Below the pieces are notes generated by a model. That model was not told the origin of the DNA, ran no database searches, and worked only from the letters and a program-made list of their open reading frames with translations. 64,000 nucleotides of DNA from Klebsiella ornithinolytica NBRC 105727 = ATCC 31898 (lineage in GTDB: Bacteria; Pseudomonadota; Gammaproteobacteria; Enterobacterales; Enterobacteriaceae), in the NCBI RefSeq assembly GCF_001598295.1, contig NZ_BCYR01000013.1, positions 49,893-113,892 of the forward strand, written 5' to 3'. Both the position numbers and the translations under genes were made by a program. Shown here piece by piece: positions 39,555 through 53,891 of this stretch; position 1 is the stretch's first letter, and each line of letters begins with the position of its first letter.

Positions 39555-41245
39555 GATGTTTCTCCTGTTGATGGGGTTAGTTGGTGTGTCATATGACGGG
39601 CACAGAGATAGCCGAAGGTCAGCGCCGGGCCGAGCGTAATGCCGGGACCGGGGTAGGTGCCCGCCATCATGGAATCCATATCGTTACCAACGGCATAAAG
39701 GCCTTGGATCGGCTGACGTTGTTGATTAAGGACCTGGGCATTCTCGCTGGTGACCAGGCCTCGCGACGTGCCTAAATCTCCGGTGTAGAGGGTGATGGCA
39801 TAAAACGGAGCCTTCAGCAGCGGGGCATTGCAGGCGTTCGGTTGATGGCCCGGATCGCCCATCGCGCGGTTATAGCTGTTGCCGCCTTTGGCGAATTGCG
39901 GATCTTCTCCCTGCGCGGCATCGCGGTTGTAGCGGGCCACCGTCCCGGCGAGCGCTTGTGCGTCAAGTCCCAACTGTTGAGCAAGCCGGGCGAGGGAGTC
40001 CGCTTTGTGCAGGTAGCCGGCCTCGATCAGCGCATCGTTGTTAACCGGCGCGGGCCGCGCAAGACCGAGGCCGTAGCGTTTCATCGCCAGGGCATCGCAG
40101 ATCAGAAAACAGGGGGCGTTTTCGGGTTGGCTTTGCATGGCGCTGGCGAAGTGGTGGTAGGAGTTTGATTCGTTGACGAAACGTTCCGCCTTTTGGTTGA
40201 CGGCGATAACTCCCGGCTTGGCCCGGTCGGTGACCAGGTGCGGGAAGCGTTCTTCGCGCCCGTCGGCGTGGCGCAGTACCGAGACCGGCGCCCAGAAAAA
40301 ATTGGACGGCAGGTCGGCGCCTTCGCAGGCGTTGAGTGCGCTGGCGAGACGGAAGGCGGCACCATCATTGCCGGCTGGCGACATGGAGTAATGCTCGCGG
40401 GTATGCGGCCGGTAGCGTGCCGCCAGCTCTCCTGCGGCAAAGCCGCCGGCGGCCAGCACCACGCCGCAGCGCGCCTGTAAGGTCTCTTGCCGGCCGTCGC
40501 ATTCAATATTGACGCCGGTGACCGCGCCCTGGTGCTCAATCAGAGAAAGGACGTTGACGTTCAGCCGGAGCGTCATGCCTTTGCGCAGCGCCACGGTGGC
40601 CATGCGGGCAATCAGGGCGTTACCCATCGCCAGCCGGGTACCGCGCGGGTGGCTGATGCGGTCGCGCGCATAGCGTAGCAGCAGCTTCGCGCAGTGCGAT
40701 AACGAGCGCAGCGAGCGGCGCATGTCCAGAAAATGCTGGATATCCACGCGGTTGACCATCATGCCGCCAAATAACAACATTCCCGGTGGGGGAGCGCGCA
40801 GATCGCGAAAGCGATCGCCGAGCTGGCGCCCGTCGTACTCCACAACCTCCAGCGCGCGTCCGCAATCAACGGCGCCCGGCTCATCAGGATAATAGTCCGG
40901 TGAGAGGGGGCGCAGACTGTACTTCACCGCGCCCTCTTTTTCGAGGAACGCCAGCGCCTCGCGCCCGGAAGCGACAAACGCATCGACGATGTCCGGACGA
41001 TAGTTCTGTTCGCCGACGATCGTTTTCAGGTAGGTTTTGATCGCGTCTGCCGCGCCGCTTTTCCCCTGCGCACGCGCCTGATCGGTATCGTTGATCCATA
41101 CCGCTCCGCCGGAGATTGCCGAGGTACCGCCAAACTGCGGCGCTTTTTCCAGCATCAGCACCGACAGCCCTTTGCAACAGGCCGTGACCGCGGCGGCAAA
41201 TCCGCCGGCGCCGCTACCGATGACAATCACATCCCAGCTTTTCAT
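39551..41245 (-). CDS. FAD-dependent oxidoreductase, KstD/fumarate-reductase-flavoprotein type (copy 2)
   Basis: A 564-residue flavoprotein. FAD motif GSGAGG (10-15), GGTSAISGGAVWIND (near 39), NESNSYHHF (near 362) and GNDMDSMMAGTYPGPGITLG (near 522). It shares length and all motifs with copy 1 downstream, so the operon encodes two related dehydrogenases, perhaps for two successive desaturations or for different ring positions. Its ATG overlaps the stop of the dehydrogenase gene upstream (ATGA). Confidence 0.88.
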   Translation of the reverse strand: MKSWDVIVIGSGAGGFAAAVTACCKGLSVLMLEKAPQFGGTSAISGGAVWINDTDQARAQGKSGAADAIKTYLKTIVGEQNYRPDIVDAFVASGREALAFLEKEGAVKYSLRPLSPDYYPDEPGAVDCGRALEVVEYDGRQLGDRFRDLRAPPPGMLLFGGMMVNRVDIQHFLDMRRSLRSLSHCAKLLLRYARDRISHPRGTRLAMGNALIARMATVALRKGMTLRLNVNVLSLIEHQGAVTGVNIECDGRQETLQARCGVVLAAGGFAAGELAARYRPHTREHYSMSPAGNDGAAFRLASALNACEGADLPSNFFWAPVSVLRHADGREERFPHLVTDRAKPGVIAVNQKAERFVNESNSYHHFASAMQSQPENAPCFLICDALAMKRYGLGLARPAPVNNDALIEAGYLHKADSLARLAQQLGLDAQALAGTVARYNRDAAQGEDPQFAKGGNSYNRAMGDPGHQPNACNAPLLKAPFYAITLYTGDLGTSRGLVTSENAQVLNQQRQPIQGLYAVGNDMDSMMAGTYPGPGITLGPALTFGYLCARHMTHQLTPSTGETS

Positions 41246-42063
41246 GCCGCGGCCCCCTGTTCCTGTGGGATGGCTCCGATGAACTGCCCCATGAGCTTCA
41301 TCTGCGCCAGCGCCATTTCGGGGCCGGTTTGTACCACGCAGCCGCGCTCCTGGGCGAAAGTCAGCAGCGGCGTGATTGCCGGTGCGGTAACGACGTCCGC
41401 GACATGGGTTGTCGGGGTGAGGGTTTCCAGTAAAGCCTGCGGCAGCGGCAGCGGATCGAAGTTTGCCATCCCGGCCGGAGAGCCGTTTACCAGCAGATCG
41501 AGACCGTTCAGGGTGTCAGGCAGCGCGGTGAGTTGGACCTGGGGGAAATGGGTGGCGAGGCGGTTATGCAGCAGCTGCAACGTGGTCGGATTCTGGTCGT
41601 GTAGCGCCAGCTGGCGGATACCGGCTTCACACAGCCCCCAGGCGATGGCGCTGCCGACGCCGCCGCAGCCGGAGAGCAGCGCGCTCTTCCCTTCAGCCTG
41701 AAAACCGTGGGCCGCCGCGGCCAGAGAGAAACCGACGCCATCCAGCATATCGCCCTGCAGACGACCATCCGCCAGTTTGCGAATGACATTCACCGCGTTG
41801 AGATGGCGGGCACGCGGCGTTAACTCATCCACCAGCGTGGCGGCGCGCTGTTTATGCGGCACGGTGACCAGTACACCGCTCATGTTCAGCCATCCGCGTA
41901 ACGCCAGCAAATAATCCGCCACCGCTTCCGGGGCGATATCGACCGGGATCATCACGCTGTCCATCTGCTGGTCGGCGAAGTAGCGGTTGAAGTTTTCCGG
42001 TGATTTAACCTGAGTAATCGGATGGCCGATAACGGCAACGACCTGCGTGAATCCACTGACCAT
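41242..42063 (-). CDS. Shikimate-dehydrogenase-family protein (AroE paralogue)
   Basis: A 273-residue AroE/YdiB-family dehydrogenase. The catalytic Lys71 (VLVTVPHKQ) and Asp108 (GDMLDGVGF, compare GDNTDGVG) are kept, as is the NADP motif GCGGVGSA (near 136). The substrate-binding start GHPITQVKSP differs from the AroE HSxSP pattern: the usual His-Ser-x-Ser is Gln-Val-Lys-Ser. This suggests a quinate-like or other hydroxy-ring acid. ATG 42063 is preferred to ATG 42075 because AGG precedes it by six bases while the latter has no site. It is the first gene of the operon, divergent from the IclR gene. Confidence 0.85.
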   Translation of the reverse strand: MVSGFTQVVAVIGHPITQVKSPENFNRYFADQQMDSVMIPVDIAPEAVADYLLALRGWLNMSGVLVTVPHKQRAATLVDELTPRARHLNAVNVIRKLADGRLQGDMLDGVGFSLAAAAHGFQAEGKSALLSGCGGVGSAIAWGLCEAGIRQLALHDQNPTTLQLLHNRLATHFPQVQLTALPDTLNGLDLLVNGSPAGMANFDPLPLPQALLETLTPTTHVADVVTAPAITPLLTFAQERGCVVQTGPEMALAQMKLMGQFIGAIPQEQGAAA

Positions 42064-42163
42064 TTCAAACCTCATTTGTTAAATGAATGTTGTGAAAGTA
42101 TTTCAGCGGAACCTGAGAGCGACAACGCAGAATTCGGACGTATTGGTTGTTAATCGCACCACC

Positions 42164-42180
42164 ACTGCGATAATCGCAGT
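42164..42180. promoter_or_regulatory. Perfect palindrome between iclR-type gene and catabolic operon
   Basis: ACTGCGAT and ATCGCAGT surround one A: a 17-base perfect palindrome. A related TTAATCGCA lies just before it (42150-42158), inverted relative to TGCGATAA. It sits 36 bases before the IclR-type start and about 100 bases before the operon start, the expected place of an operator for both. Confidence 0.65.
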
Positions 42181-42215
42181 GAATCGATGGCAATGTTGCA
42201 GAAATGTGAGCTGAT

Positions 42216-42974
42216 ATGCAAAACACAATACATCCGCGCGATTTGATAGTCGGTCTGCAAAAAGGACTGGCCTTGATCCAGCTTTTTTCCAAAGATTTTC
42301 CCCGGCTCAGCGTGCCTCAGGCGGCGAAAATGAGTGGCCTGACGCAGAGCGCCGCGCGACGTTTTCTGCTGACGTTGCTGCACGAACGCTATGTACAGAC
42401 CGACGGGCGCTACTACTGGCTGACGCCAAAAGCGCTGCGCCTGGGGCAGGCCTATGTTGATTCGGCCCAGTTCCCGCGCATGGTCCGCCCCATCGTTGAG
42501 TACATTGCCAGCCGCACGGAAGAGCATGCGTCGGTAGGGGTGATTGATGAAGATGAACTGGTGTATATCGCGCGCAGCAAACATACGCCGTTTAACTCGA
42601 CCTCGGTGCGGTTAGGGGAGCGGGTGCCAATATTCTGCACCGCCGGCGGGCGACTCTGGCTGGCCTCGCTGCCGGAAGACGAGTGCGAGATGATTTTGCG
42701 GCGAATCAAACGCGAACAGCGCACGCCGTATACGGTGACGGACGTGGCGATGCTGATGGACAAAATTGCGCTGGTGCGGCGCCAGGGGTTTGCCACTATC
42801 GAGCAGGAGTTTGAAATTGGGATGCTGGTTCTGGCGGTGCCTCTATCCGACAGGGAAGGGATGTACTGGGGGGCGCTGAGCCTGACCTCTCATCAGTCGC
42901 GGACTTCGCTGGATGCGTTGTGTCGCGACCATCTGGATCTGCTGTATAGCGCGCAGGCGATGCTGGTGGGATAA
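42216..42974 (+). CDS. IclR-family transcriptional regulator (PcaR/PcaU-like)
   Basis: A 252-residue regulator. The winged helix (about 8-70) includes VGLQKGLALIQLF, SVPQAAKMSGLTQSAARRFLLTLL and YWLTPKALRLG, very like PcaR, PobR and IclR. The C-terminal domain (about 80-250) has the effector pocket with SVGVIDEDELVYIARS and FCTAGGRLWLASLPEDE. PcaR/PobR-type regulators respond to aromatic acids. It is divergent from the shikimate-dehydrogenase paralogue and most likely controls that operon through the palindrome at 42164-42180. Confidence 0.9.
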   Translation: MQNTIHPRDLIVGLQKGLALIQLFSKDFPRLSVPQAAKMSGLTQSAARRFLLTLLHERYVQTDGRYYWLTPKALRLGQAYVDSAQFPRMVRPIVEYIASRTEEHASVGVIDEDELVYIARSKHTPFNSTSVRLGERVPIFCTAGGRLWLASLPEDECEMILRRIKREQRTPYTVTDVAMLMDKIALVRRQGFATIEQEFEIGMLVLAVPLSDREGMYWGALSLTSHQSRTSLDALCRDHLDLLYSAQAMLVG

Positions 42975-42989
42975 CTCCGGGCAATAAAA

Positions 42990-43011
42990 AACCCCGCCGG
43001 AGCGGGGTTTG
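42990..43011. terminator. Terminator between IclR gene and cyoE
   Basis: AAACCCCGC and GCGGGGTTT, a perfect nine-pair stem with a CGGA loop. A-rich DNA precedes it on the plus strand, giving T-rich 3' ends for the leftward cyo operon. Confidence 0.85.
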
Positions 43012-43025
43012 TCAGAGCGACAATC

Positions 43026-43913
43026 TTATCTGACGTAGGCCAGCAGATTGTGTGAATCCGGCACCATAAAGTCGACGGACATCATGACCGACAGCGCGGT
43101 AATGGCGACGATAGAAAAGACGAACAGCTTACGCGCCCAGACTTTATCATCCGCCACTTTGTAACCGCGCAGCGCCATCCCCAGCCACCAGACGCTCACC
43201 GCGGCCGCAACGACCAGGTATTTATACCCGGCGTAGCCACCCAGCGACAGCATCAGCGTAGCGACAGCAAAAGCCACGATGTACAGCGTAATGTGGTTTT
43301 TCGCCACGGAAATACCTTTCACGACCGGCAGAACCGGAATGTTCGCCGCCTGATAATCCTTGAAGCGGAAAATCGCGATGGCGTAGGAGTGAGGCATTTG
43401 CCACAGGCTGAAGATAGCCAGCAGAATCGCCGCGCCGCTATCGAAATTACCGGTCACCGCACAGTAGCCAATCACCGGCGGCGCAGCGCCGGAGAGAGAA
43501 CCAATCAGCGTGCCGTAGACGGAGTGGCGTTTCATGTACAGGCTGTAGACGCCGACATAAACCACGAACCCCATCACCCCCAGCCAGCAGGCCAGAGGGT
43601 TAGCGCCAAACCACAGGAGCATGAAGCCAGCAATACCCAGCAAGGTGGCGTATACCAGCGAAACTTGTGGCGAGATCAGCCCTTTGACCAGCACCCGGTT
43701 TTTCGTCCGTTCCATCTTACGATCGATGTCACGGTCGATGTAGTTGTTGAATACACAACCCGAGGCGACCACCAGGGACACCCCAAGGAGCGTCCATGCA
43801 AACAGCGGATAGTCGATGTGGCCCTTGGAGGCCAACAGGAAACCGCCGATCACGGAGATCAGGTTGCCAAAAATGATGCCAGGTTTCGTTACTTGCAGGT
43901 ATTGCTTAAACAT
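43026..43913 (-). CDS. cyoE: Protoheme IX farnesyltransferase
   Basis: A 295-residue UbiA-type membrane prenyltransferase that converts heme B to heme O for the bo oxidase. The Asp-rich motif [18 protein letters not shown] (near 70) binds farnesyl diphosphate and Mg; a second D-containing region, [15 protein letters not shown], is near 195. ATG 43913 gives the E. coli start [12 protein letters not shown]. It is the last gene of the cyo operon. Confidence 0.97.
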   Translation of the reverse strand: MFKQYLQVTKPGIIFGNLISVIGGFLLASKGHIDYPLFAWTLLGVSLVVASGCVFNNYIDRDIDRKMERTKNRVLVKGLISPQVSLVYATLLGIAGFMLLWFGANPLACWLGVMGFVVYVGVYSLYMKRHSVYGTLIGSLSGAAPPVIGYCAVTGNFDSGAAILLAIFSLWQMPHSYAIAIFRFKDYQAANIPVLPVVKGISVAKNHITLYIVAFAVATLMLSLGGYAGYKYLVVAAAVSVWWLGMALRGYKVADDKVWARKLFVFSIVAITALSVMMSVDFMVPDSHNLLAYVR

Positions 43914-43924
43914 ACTTGCCGCTC

Positions 43925-44253
43925 TTAGTGCATCATCATGTTGTAGTTCAGGTTCCACATAATCCAGATGGAGCCAACAACAACGATAGCAATGATGATT
44001 ACGGTGAAGATAAACGCGGTCAGGTTCCAACCTTCGTCAGACTTGCTGTTCATGTGCAGGAAGTACACCAGGTGTACCAGAATCTGCACAACAGCAGTGA
44101 CCAGGATAGTTCCAAGAATAGCCGCATGCGATGCGGAGCCACTCATAACCATAGCAAACGGAATAACCGTCAGAATGATCGACAGGACGAACCCTGTCAT
44201 GTAGCTCTTTACGCTGCCGTGAGAAGCGCCGTTATGATCGCTAGAATGACTCA

Positions 44254-44254
<1 letters not shown>
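43925..44254 (-). CDS. cyoD: Cytochrome bo ubiquinol oxidase subunit IV
   Basis: A 109-residue membrane protein with three transmembrane segments (about 18-35, 45-64, 78-98). [18 protein letters not shown] at the start and [13 protein letters not shown] near 66 match E. coli CyoD. It helps copper-site assembly in CyoB. ATG 44254 overlaps the cyoC stop by one base (TAATG). Confidence 0.96.
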
Positions 44255-48293
<4,039 letters not shown>

Positions 48294-49769
48294 TTAAATC
48301 AGCGCACTCTTCCGTAACGCCAGATAATCCAGCAGACTTCCGAGCACAACGCCGGCGATGGCGGTGAGGGCCGCAATTTCCAGTAGCGTGGGCAGGAAGG
48401 AAAAAGAGGTGAAGTCGAGGGCATTGAGTATCAGCAACAGCAGCCATATGCCCAGCATCAGCGAACCCACGGCCAGAATCAGCAGCGCCAGCGTATAGGT
48501 CTGTGGATAGTCCGTGCGCGGAATAAAGCTTCCGGTGCGTTGCGTGTACTCCAGGGTTTGCCGGCAGAGCAGCAGGAGCACAATTCCCGGGACGGCGGCA
48601 AAGACAGAGAACAGATAAAACGTCGGCCAACCGTGAGCTTCGACGAACCAGCCGGCAATGGGCCCGACGTACACGCGACCGACTGCCGATAGCGCGGACA
48701 GCAAAGCAAACTGGGTGGCGGAAAACGATTTATTACACAGGGTCATTAACAGGGCGACAAATGCCGCCGTGCCCATACCGCCGCACAGGTTTTCGAAAAA
48801 GACCGCCGTCGCCATGGAGTAAAGATGTTTATCGGTAATCGACAGCAGCCAGTAGCCGGCATTGGATACGCCCTGTAGCACGCCGAAAATCAGCAGGGCG
48901 CGAAACAGGGTGAGGCGCTGCATGAGTACGCCGCCGTAAAGTGCGCCAACAATCGTCGCGAAAAGTCCCAGCGTTTTATTGACCATTCCCACCTCGCCGG
49001 CATCAAAACCGACTCCGCGAATCAAAAACGTGGTGGTCAGACTCATCGCAAAGGCATCGCCGAGCTTATAAAGGACGATTAACAGCAGGATCAGCCAGGC
49101 GTTGTTACGTCCGAAGAAGTCGCGCAGCGGTTCGGCGACCGCCTGTTCGAGGCTTTTTGGTACCGGAATCACATCGCTCGGTTCTGGCGCCAGCAGGGTG
49201 GCGATAATGCAGGGAATCAGCAGCACGGCCATCAGCCAGTACATTCCCTGCCAGCCGAGCCAACGGTCAGCCAGCCACAGCGCCAGGCCACCGGAGACCA
49301 GCATCCCCAGGCGATAGCCCAGCACGCTGATGGCCGCGCCAGCGCCGCGCTCCTCTGCCGTCAGCACATCGGTTTTCCACGCATCGAAGACGATATCCTG
49401 CGATGCGGAGCAGAAGGCGATAACGACCGCTAATGCGGCCATCCAGCGGAGCTGGGTCGAAGGCTCAAGGAATCCCATGGCGGCAATGGCGATAAGCAGC
49501 AGAAACTGCGTGGTCAGCAGCCAGCCGCGGCGCCGGCCAAGAAACGGCGGCGTGTAGCGGTCCATTAACGGCGACCAGAGAAACTTAAAGACGTAAGCCT
49601 GGCCAACCAGCGAGAAGAAGCCGATCGTTTTCAGATCGATATTTTCAACGGTCATCCACGCCTGGAGCGTGCCGGAGGTCAGCGCCAGAGGCAAGCCGGA
49701 AGCAAACCCAAGGATCAGCAAAATAGCTGATTTAGGCTGCTGGAAAATGCGTAAGTAGTGGTTGGACAT
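48294..49769 (-). CDS. ampG: Muropeptide MFS transporter AmpG
   Basis: A 491-residue inner-membrane permease importing anhydro-muropeptides released during wall turnover. SNHYLRIFQQPKSAILLILGFASGLPLAL at the start and LWSPLMDRYTPPFLGRRRGWLL (near 64) are diagnostic; 12-14 membrane segments. In bacteria with inducible ampC it is needed for AmpR signalling. It follows yajG and precedes the cyo region as in E. coli. Confidence 0.96.
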   Translation of the reverse strand: MSNHYLRIFQQPKSAILLILGFASGLPLALTSGTLQAWMTVENIDLKTIGFFSLVGQAYVFKFLWSPLMDRYTPPFLGRRRGWLLTTQFLLLIAIAAMGFLEPSTQLRWMAALAVVIAFCSASQDIVFDAWKTDVLTAEERGAGAAISVLGYRLGMLVSGGLALWLADRWLGWQGMYWLMAVLLIPCIIATLLAPEPSDVIPVPKSLEQAVAEPLRDFFGRNNAWLILLLIVLYKLGDAFAMSLTTTFLIRGVGFDAGEVGMVNKTLGLFATIVGALYGGVLMQRLTLFRALLIFGVLQGVSNAGYWLLSITDKHLYSMATAVFFENLCGGMGTAAFVALLMTLCNKSFSATQFALLSALSAVGRVYVGPIAGWFVEAHGWPTFYLFSVFAAVPGIVLLLLCRQTLEYTQRTGSFIPRTDYPQTYTLALLILAVGSLMLGIWLLLLILNALDFTSFSFLPTLLEIAALTAIAGVVLGSLLDYLALRKSALI

Positions 49770-49812
49770 GGTTTATGGCGCCAACCCGGCGCGAGGCCGG
49801 GTTGGCGAACGA

Positions 49813-50391
49813 TCAACGCGCGTTTTGCTTGATGAAATCATGAATGCTGGTGTCCTGCGCCATATCGGCGATGGTATCGGTCAGGACGCTGTTCACCGCA
49901 TTGGCGATATTCTGGTTGGAGGCCTGGAAGGCGCCTTCAACAGAGTAGCTTGCGCGATAGTTTTTGGTCATTTTGGTGCCGTTCGCGGCGGTGGCGATAA
50001 TCGCGATATCTGCCTTCGTGGCGATGTTGTAGCGCACGTTGCCCTGGGAAACGTCGGCATACAGTTTATTCACGATAATCTGCAGATCGACTGCGCCGTT
50101 CGGCCCAATCATATAACCGCGCGCGGTCATTTGTTTTTCCAGCACTTCCTGCAGCAGGAAGCGCAGGTCGCGGGAGGCGGTCAGCGTAACCTGTTGGTTA
50201 TCGCGGGTGACCTTCGCCAGCGCCTGATCCGGACGCTGGTCCGCACCGTTAATGCTGACGGTGACGCCCATCAGGCTTGGGTCCTGCTGCGGCAGGCTCA
50301 TTTTCGGCGATACATCAATGGTAGTCGGAGGCGTCGCGCATCCTGCCAGCATAAACATCGCGACCAGCGGGAAAAGAATTTTCTTAAACAT
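49813..50391 (-). CDS. yajG: YajG-type lipoprotein
   Basis: A 192-residue lipoprotein: signal MFKKILFPLVAMFML then AGC lipobox, then a YajG domain (SPKMSLPQQDPSLMGVTVSI onward). Function unknown. ATG 50391 is used; the upstream extension to 50430 lacks a signal peptide start. It lies 43 bases upstream of ampG and is cotranscribed with it in E. coli. Confidence 0.93.
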   Translation of the reverse strand: MFKKILFPLVAMFMLAGCATPPTTIDVSPKMSLPQQDPSLMGVTVSINGADQRPDQALAKVTRDNQQVTLTASRDLRFLLQEVLEKQMTARGYMIGPNGAVDLQIIVNKLYADVSQGNVRYNIATKADIAIIATAANGTKMTKNYRASYSVEGAFQASNQNIANAVNSVLTDTIADMAQDTSIHDFIKQNAR

Positions 50392-50420
50392 GTTCAGGGT
50401 CTCAGCGCATGGTGTTGTTA

Positions 50421-50543
50421 TACCCGTCATACTTCAGGCAACGGTTGCGTTAGCGGCTCTTGTTCGCCCTCGTCACTCGCTTCAGCAAGCGCCTGAGGAC
50501 TCTCCCGTTTGTAGCCTTTCCGTCGCTCAAATCTATTTCGGGT
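50421..50543. repeat. ERIC-type intergenic repeat between yajG and bolA
   Basis: TACCCGTCATACTTCAGGCA at one end and ATTTCGGGT at the other form inverted ends; the core GTCACTCGCTTCAGCAAGCG matches the ERIC central stem. It occupies 123 bases of the 427-base gap; the rest (50544-50818) holds the bolA promoter region, whose CGGCTAACA at 50763-50771 resembles a gearbox -10. Confidence 0.7.
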
Positions 50544-50818
50544 CATTGAGGAAAATTACCGCCATCATAACATCGCCAACGGCGAGGGGAAGTGGCAACG
50601 CATGTAAATTCATCGCGTTGTACATTTTATCGCCGTCTCCCATTTTTATCGCGATCCAGGCGGACGTTCTGGGGGAGAGAGTGAGTAAACTTGATACTTT
50701 TGAATGAAAATATCAGAAGAATGCTAATTTTTTGTTGTTTTCCCCTAATGGAAGCGGTAAAAGCGGCTAACATTTAAAAGGAATGGCGGCATCTCAGCGT
50801 TGTCGGAGGAGAAAATTC

Positions 50819-51136
50819 ATGATGATACGTGAACAGATCGAAGCAAAACTTAGGGCAGCGTTCGACCCCGTGTATCTCGAAGTCGTGGATGAAAGTTATC
50901 GCCACAATGTCCCGGCTGGCTCTGAAAGTCATTTTAAAGTGGTGTTGGTGAGCGATCGTTTCACCGGCGAGCGTTTTCTGAACCGTCACCGTATGATCTA
51001 CGGTACGCTGACTGAGGAGCTGTCGAGCACTGTGCATGCGCTGGCGCTGCATACCTATACGATTAAAGAGTGGGAAGGGCTTCAGGACACGGTATTTGCA
51101 TCTCCTCCTTGTCGCGGTGCGGGAAGTATCGCCTAG
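50819..51136 (+). CDS. bolA: BolA transcriptional/iron-sulfur regulator
   Basis: A 105-residue BolA-family protein. [24 protein letters not shown] (near 26-49) and [14 protein letters not shown] (near 76) include the conserved His that shares an iron-sulfur cluster with monothiol glutaredoxin. It affects cell shape and stationary-phase physiology. GGAGGAG lies before ATG 50819; ATG 50822 is equally possible. Terminator at 51191-51213. Confidence 0.95.
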   Translation: MMIREQIEAKLRAAFDPVYLEVVDESYRHNVPAGSESHFKVVLVSDRFTGERFLNRHRMIYGTLTEELSSTVHALALHTYTIKEWEGLQDTVFASPPCRGAGSIA

Positions 51137-51190
51137 AAATCGTATTTGCAACCGCGGGAACTTTTCCAGTATGTTGCGTGAAGATTTATC

Positions 51191-51213
51191 AAAAAACGGC
51201 CTGCGGGCCGTTT
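51191..51213 (+). terminator. bolA terminator
   Basis: AAACGGCC and GGCCGTTT arms with a TGCG loop, then TTTTG TTTTG. Confidence 0.88.
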
Positions 51214-51306
51214 TGTTTTGTCTGAAAATGTGTGCAGTGGGCGCTTTTAAAGACAAATTTGCGCGGGAATTGTGAAAAATGCCGCAGCCGTGGGCGACAA
51301 CCGTTC

Positions 51307-51335
51307 TCGACTCACAAAAGTGATGCCGCTATAAT
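51307..51335 (+). promoter_or_regulatory. tig promoter
   Basis: TCGACT (51307-51312) and a perfect TATAAT (51330-51335) with a 17-base spacer, 144 bases before the tig start. Confidence 0.65.
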
Positions 51336-51469
51336 GCCGCGTCTTATATGAATGTCTTCGGGATGATTCTGGCGACAGGGAATGTGTTTCTGATTGAAGA
51401 GGGCATCCCGGTTCTGCGAAGCAACGTACACGCGCTTCCAGAGTTGACCGAGCACTGTGATTTTTTTGA

Positions 51470-52777
<1,308 letters not shown>

Positions 52778-52805
52778 TTTCGCCCACGGTTTAACGTTCA
52801 GGTAA

Positions 52806-52839
52806 AACCCGTTGCCGAGAGGCGGCGGGTTTTTTTTTA
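52806..52839 (+). terminator. tig terminator
   Basis: ACCCGTTGCC and GGCGGCGGGT arms around GAGA, then a run of nine T. Confidence 0.9.
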
Positions 52840-52911
52840 TCGCAGCAATAGCTTCAGGATGAGTGCGAAAACGCGATATCAATGATAGCGTTACGACAAA
52901 AGCTTGTTATG

Positions 52912-52940
52912 CTTGAATTATGATTGCATCGTCCCCACAA
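52912..52940 (+). promoter_or_regulatory. Sigma-32-like promoter for clpP
   Basis: CTTGAA (52912-52917) and CCCCACAA (52933-52940) are 15 bases apart, close to the heat-shock consensus CTTGAAA / CCCCATNT. It lies 196 bases upstream of clpP, in the 358-base tig-clpP gap. Confidence 0.65.
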
Positions 52941-53135
52941 CGAGGAGACGAAACTGCACGCGTGAAATCATGCATAATGACGAAGCGTGTCTGTCGGGAT
53001 TTGTTCAGGTTACGGGCGTAAAGCCGATATCCAGGTAATTTGAACGATGACGGACAGAAGACTCTGGCTGATAATCCGTCCATAAGGTTACAATCAGTGC
53101 GGCAGGTTTATTCAAAATTAATCCAGGAGACGGAA

Positions 53136-53759
53136 ATGTCATACAGTGGCGAACGAGATAACTTTGCACCCCATATGGCCCTGGTGCCGATGGTCATTGA
53201 ACAGACCTCGCGCGGTGAACGTTCTTTTGATATCTACTCCCGTCTGCTCAAGGAACGCGTCATCTTTCTGACCGGCCAGGTGGAAGACCACATGGCGAAT
53301 CTGATCGTGGCGCAGATGCTTTTTCTGGAAGCAGAGAACCCGGAAAAAGACATTTATCTGTACATTAACTCTCCGGGCGGGGTGATCACCGCCGGGATGT
53401 CGATTTACGACACCATGCAGTTCATCAAGCCTGACGTGAGCACCATTTGTATGGGCCAGGCGGCATCGATGGGCGCGTTCCTGCTGACCGCAGGGGCAAA
53501 AGGCAAGCGTTTCTGCCTGCCGAATTCCCGCGTGATGATCCACCAGCCGCTGGGCGGCTATCAGGGTCAGGCGACGGATATCGAAATTCACGCCCGCGAG
53601 ATCCTGAAAGTGAAAGGGCGGATGAATGAACTGATGGCACACCATACGGGTCAATCCCTTGCGCAGATTGAGAACGACACCGAGCGTGACCGTTTCTTGT
53701 CAGCCTCCGAAGCGGTGGAATACGGCCTGGTCGATTCCATTTTGACCCATCGTAATTGA
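53136..53759 (+). CDS. clpP: ATP-dependent Clp protease proteolytic subunit
   Basis: A 207-residue serine protease subunit forming two stacked heptamers. Catalytic triad: Ser111 (GQAASMGAF), His136 (VMIHQPLGG) and Asp185 ([10 protein letters not shown]). The first 14 residues ([14 protein letters not shown]) form the autocleaved propeptide, leaving ALVPMVIEQ. The start at 53136 follows AGGAGA; the upstream open frame to 53040 is rejected. It partners with ClpX (next gene) and ClpA. Confidence 0.97.
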   Translation: MSYSGERDNFAPHMALVPMVIEQTSRGERSFDIYSRLLKERVIFLTGQVEDHMANLIVAQMLFLEAENPEKDIYLYINSPGGVITAGMSIYDTMQFIKPDVSTICMGQAASMGAFLLTAGAKGKRFCLPNSRVMIHQPLGGYQGQATDIEIHAREILKVKGRMNELMAHHTGQSLAQIENDTERDRFLSASEAVEYGLVDSILTHRN

Positions 53760-53891
53760 TGCCCCTGGCGCAAGGGGGCCGCTATACTTGTCTGGAGTAG
53801 GGCGGCACAACGCTTATCAGCGACTTGCGCCTGAGAATGGCATTTGCGTCGTCGTGTGCGGCACAAAGAACTTAATAAGAGGTTTGGACTC

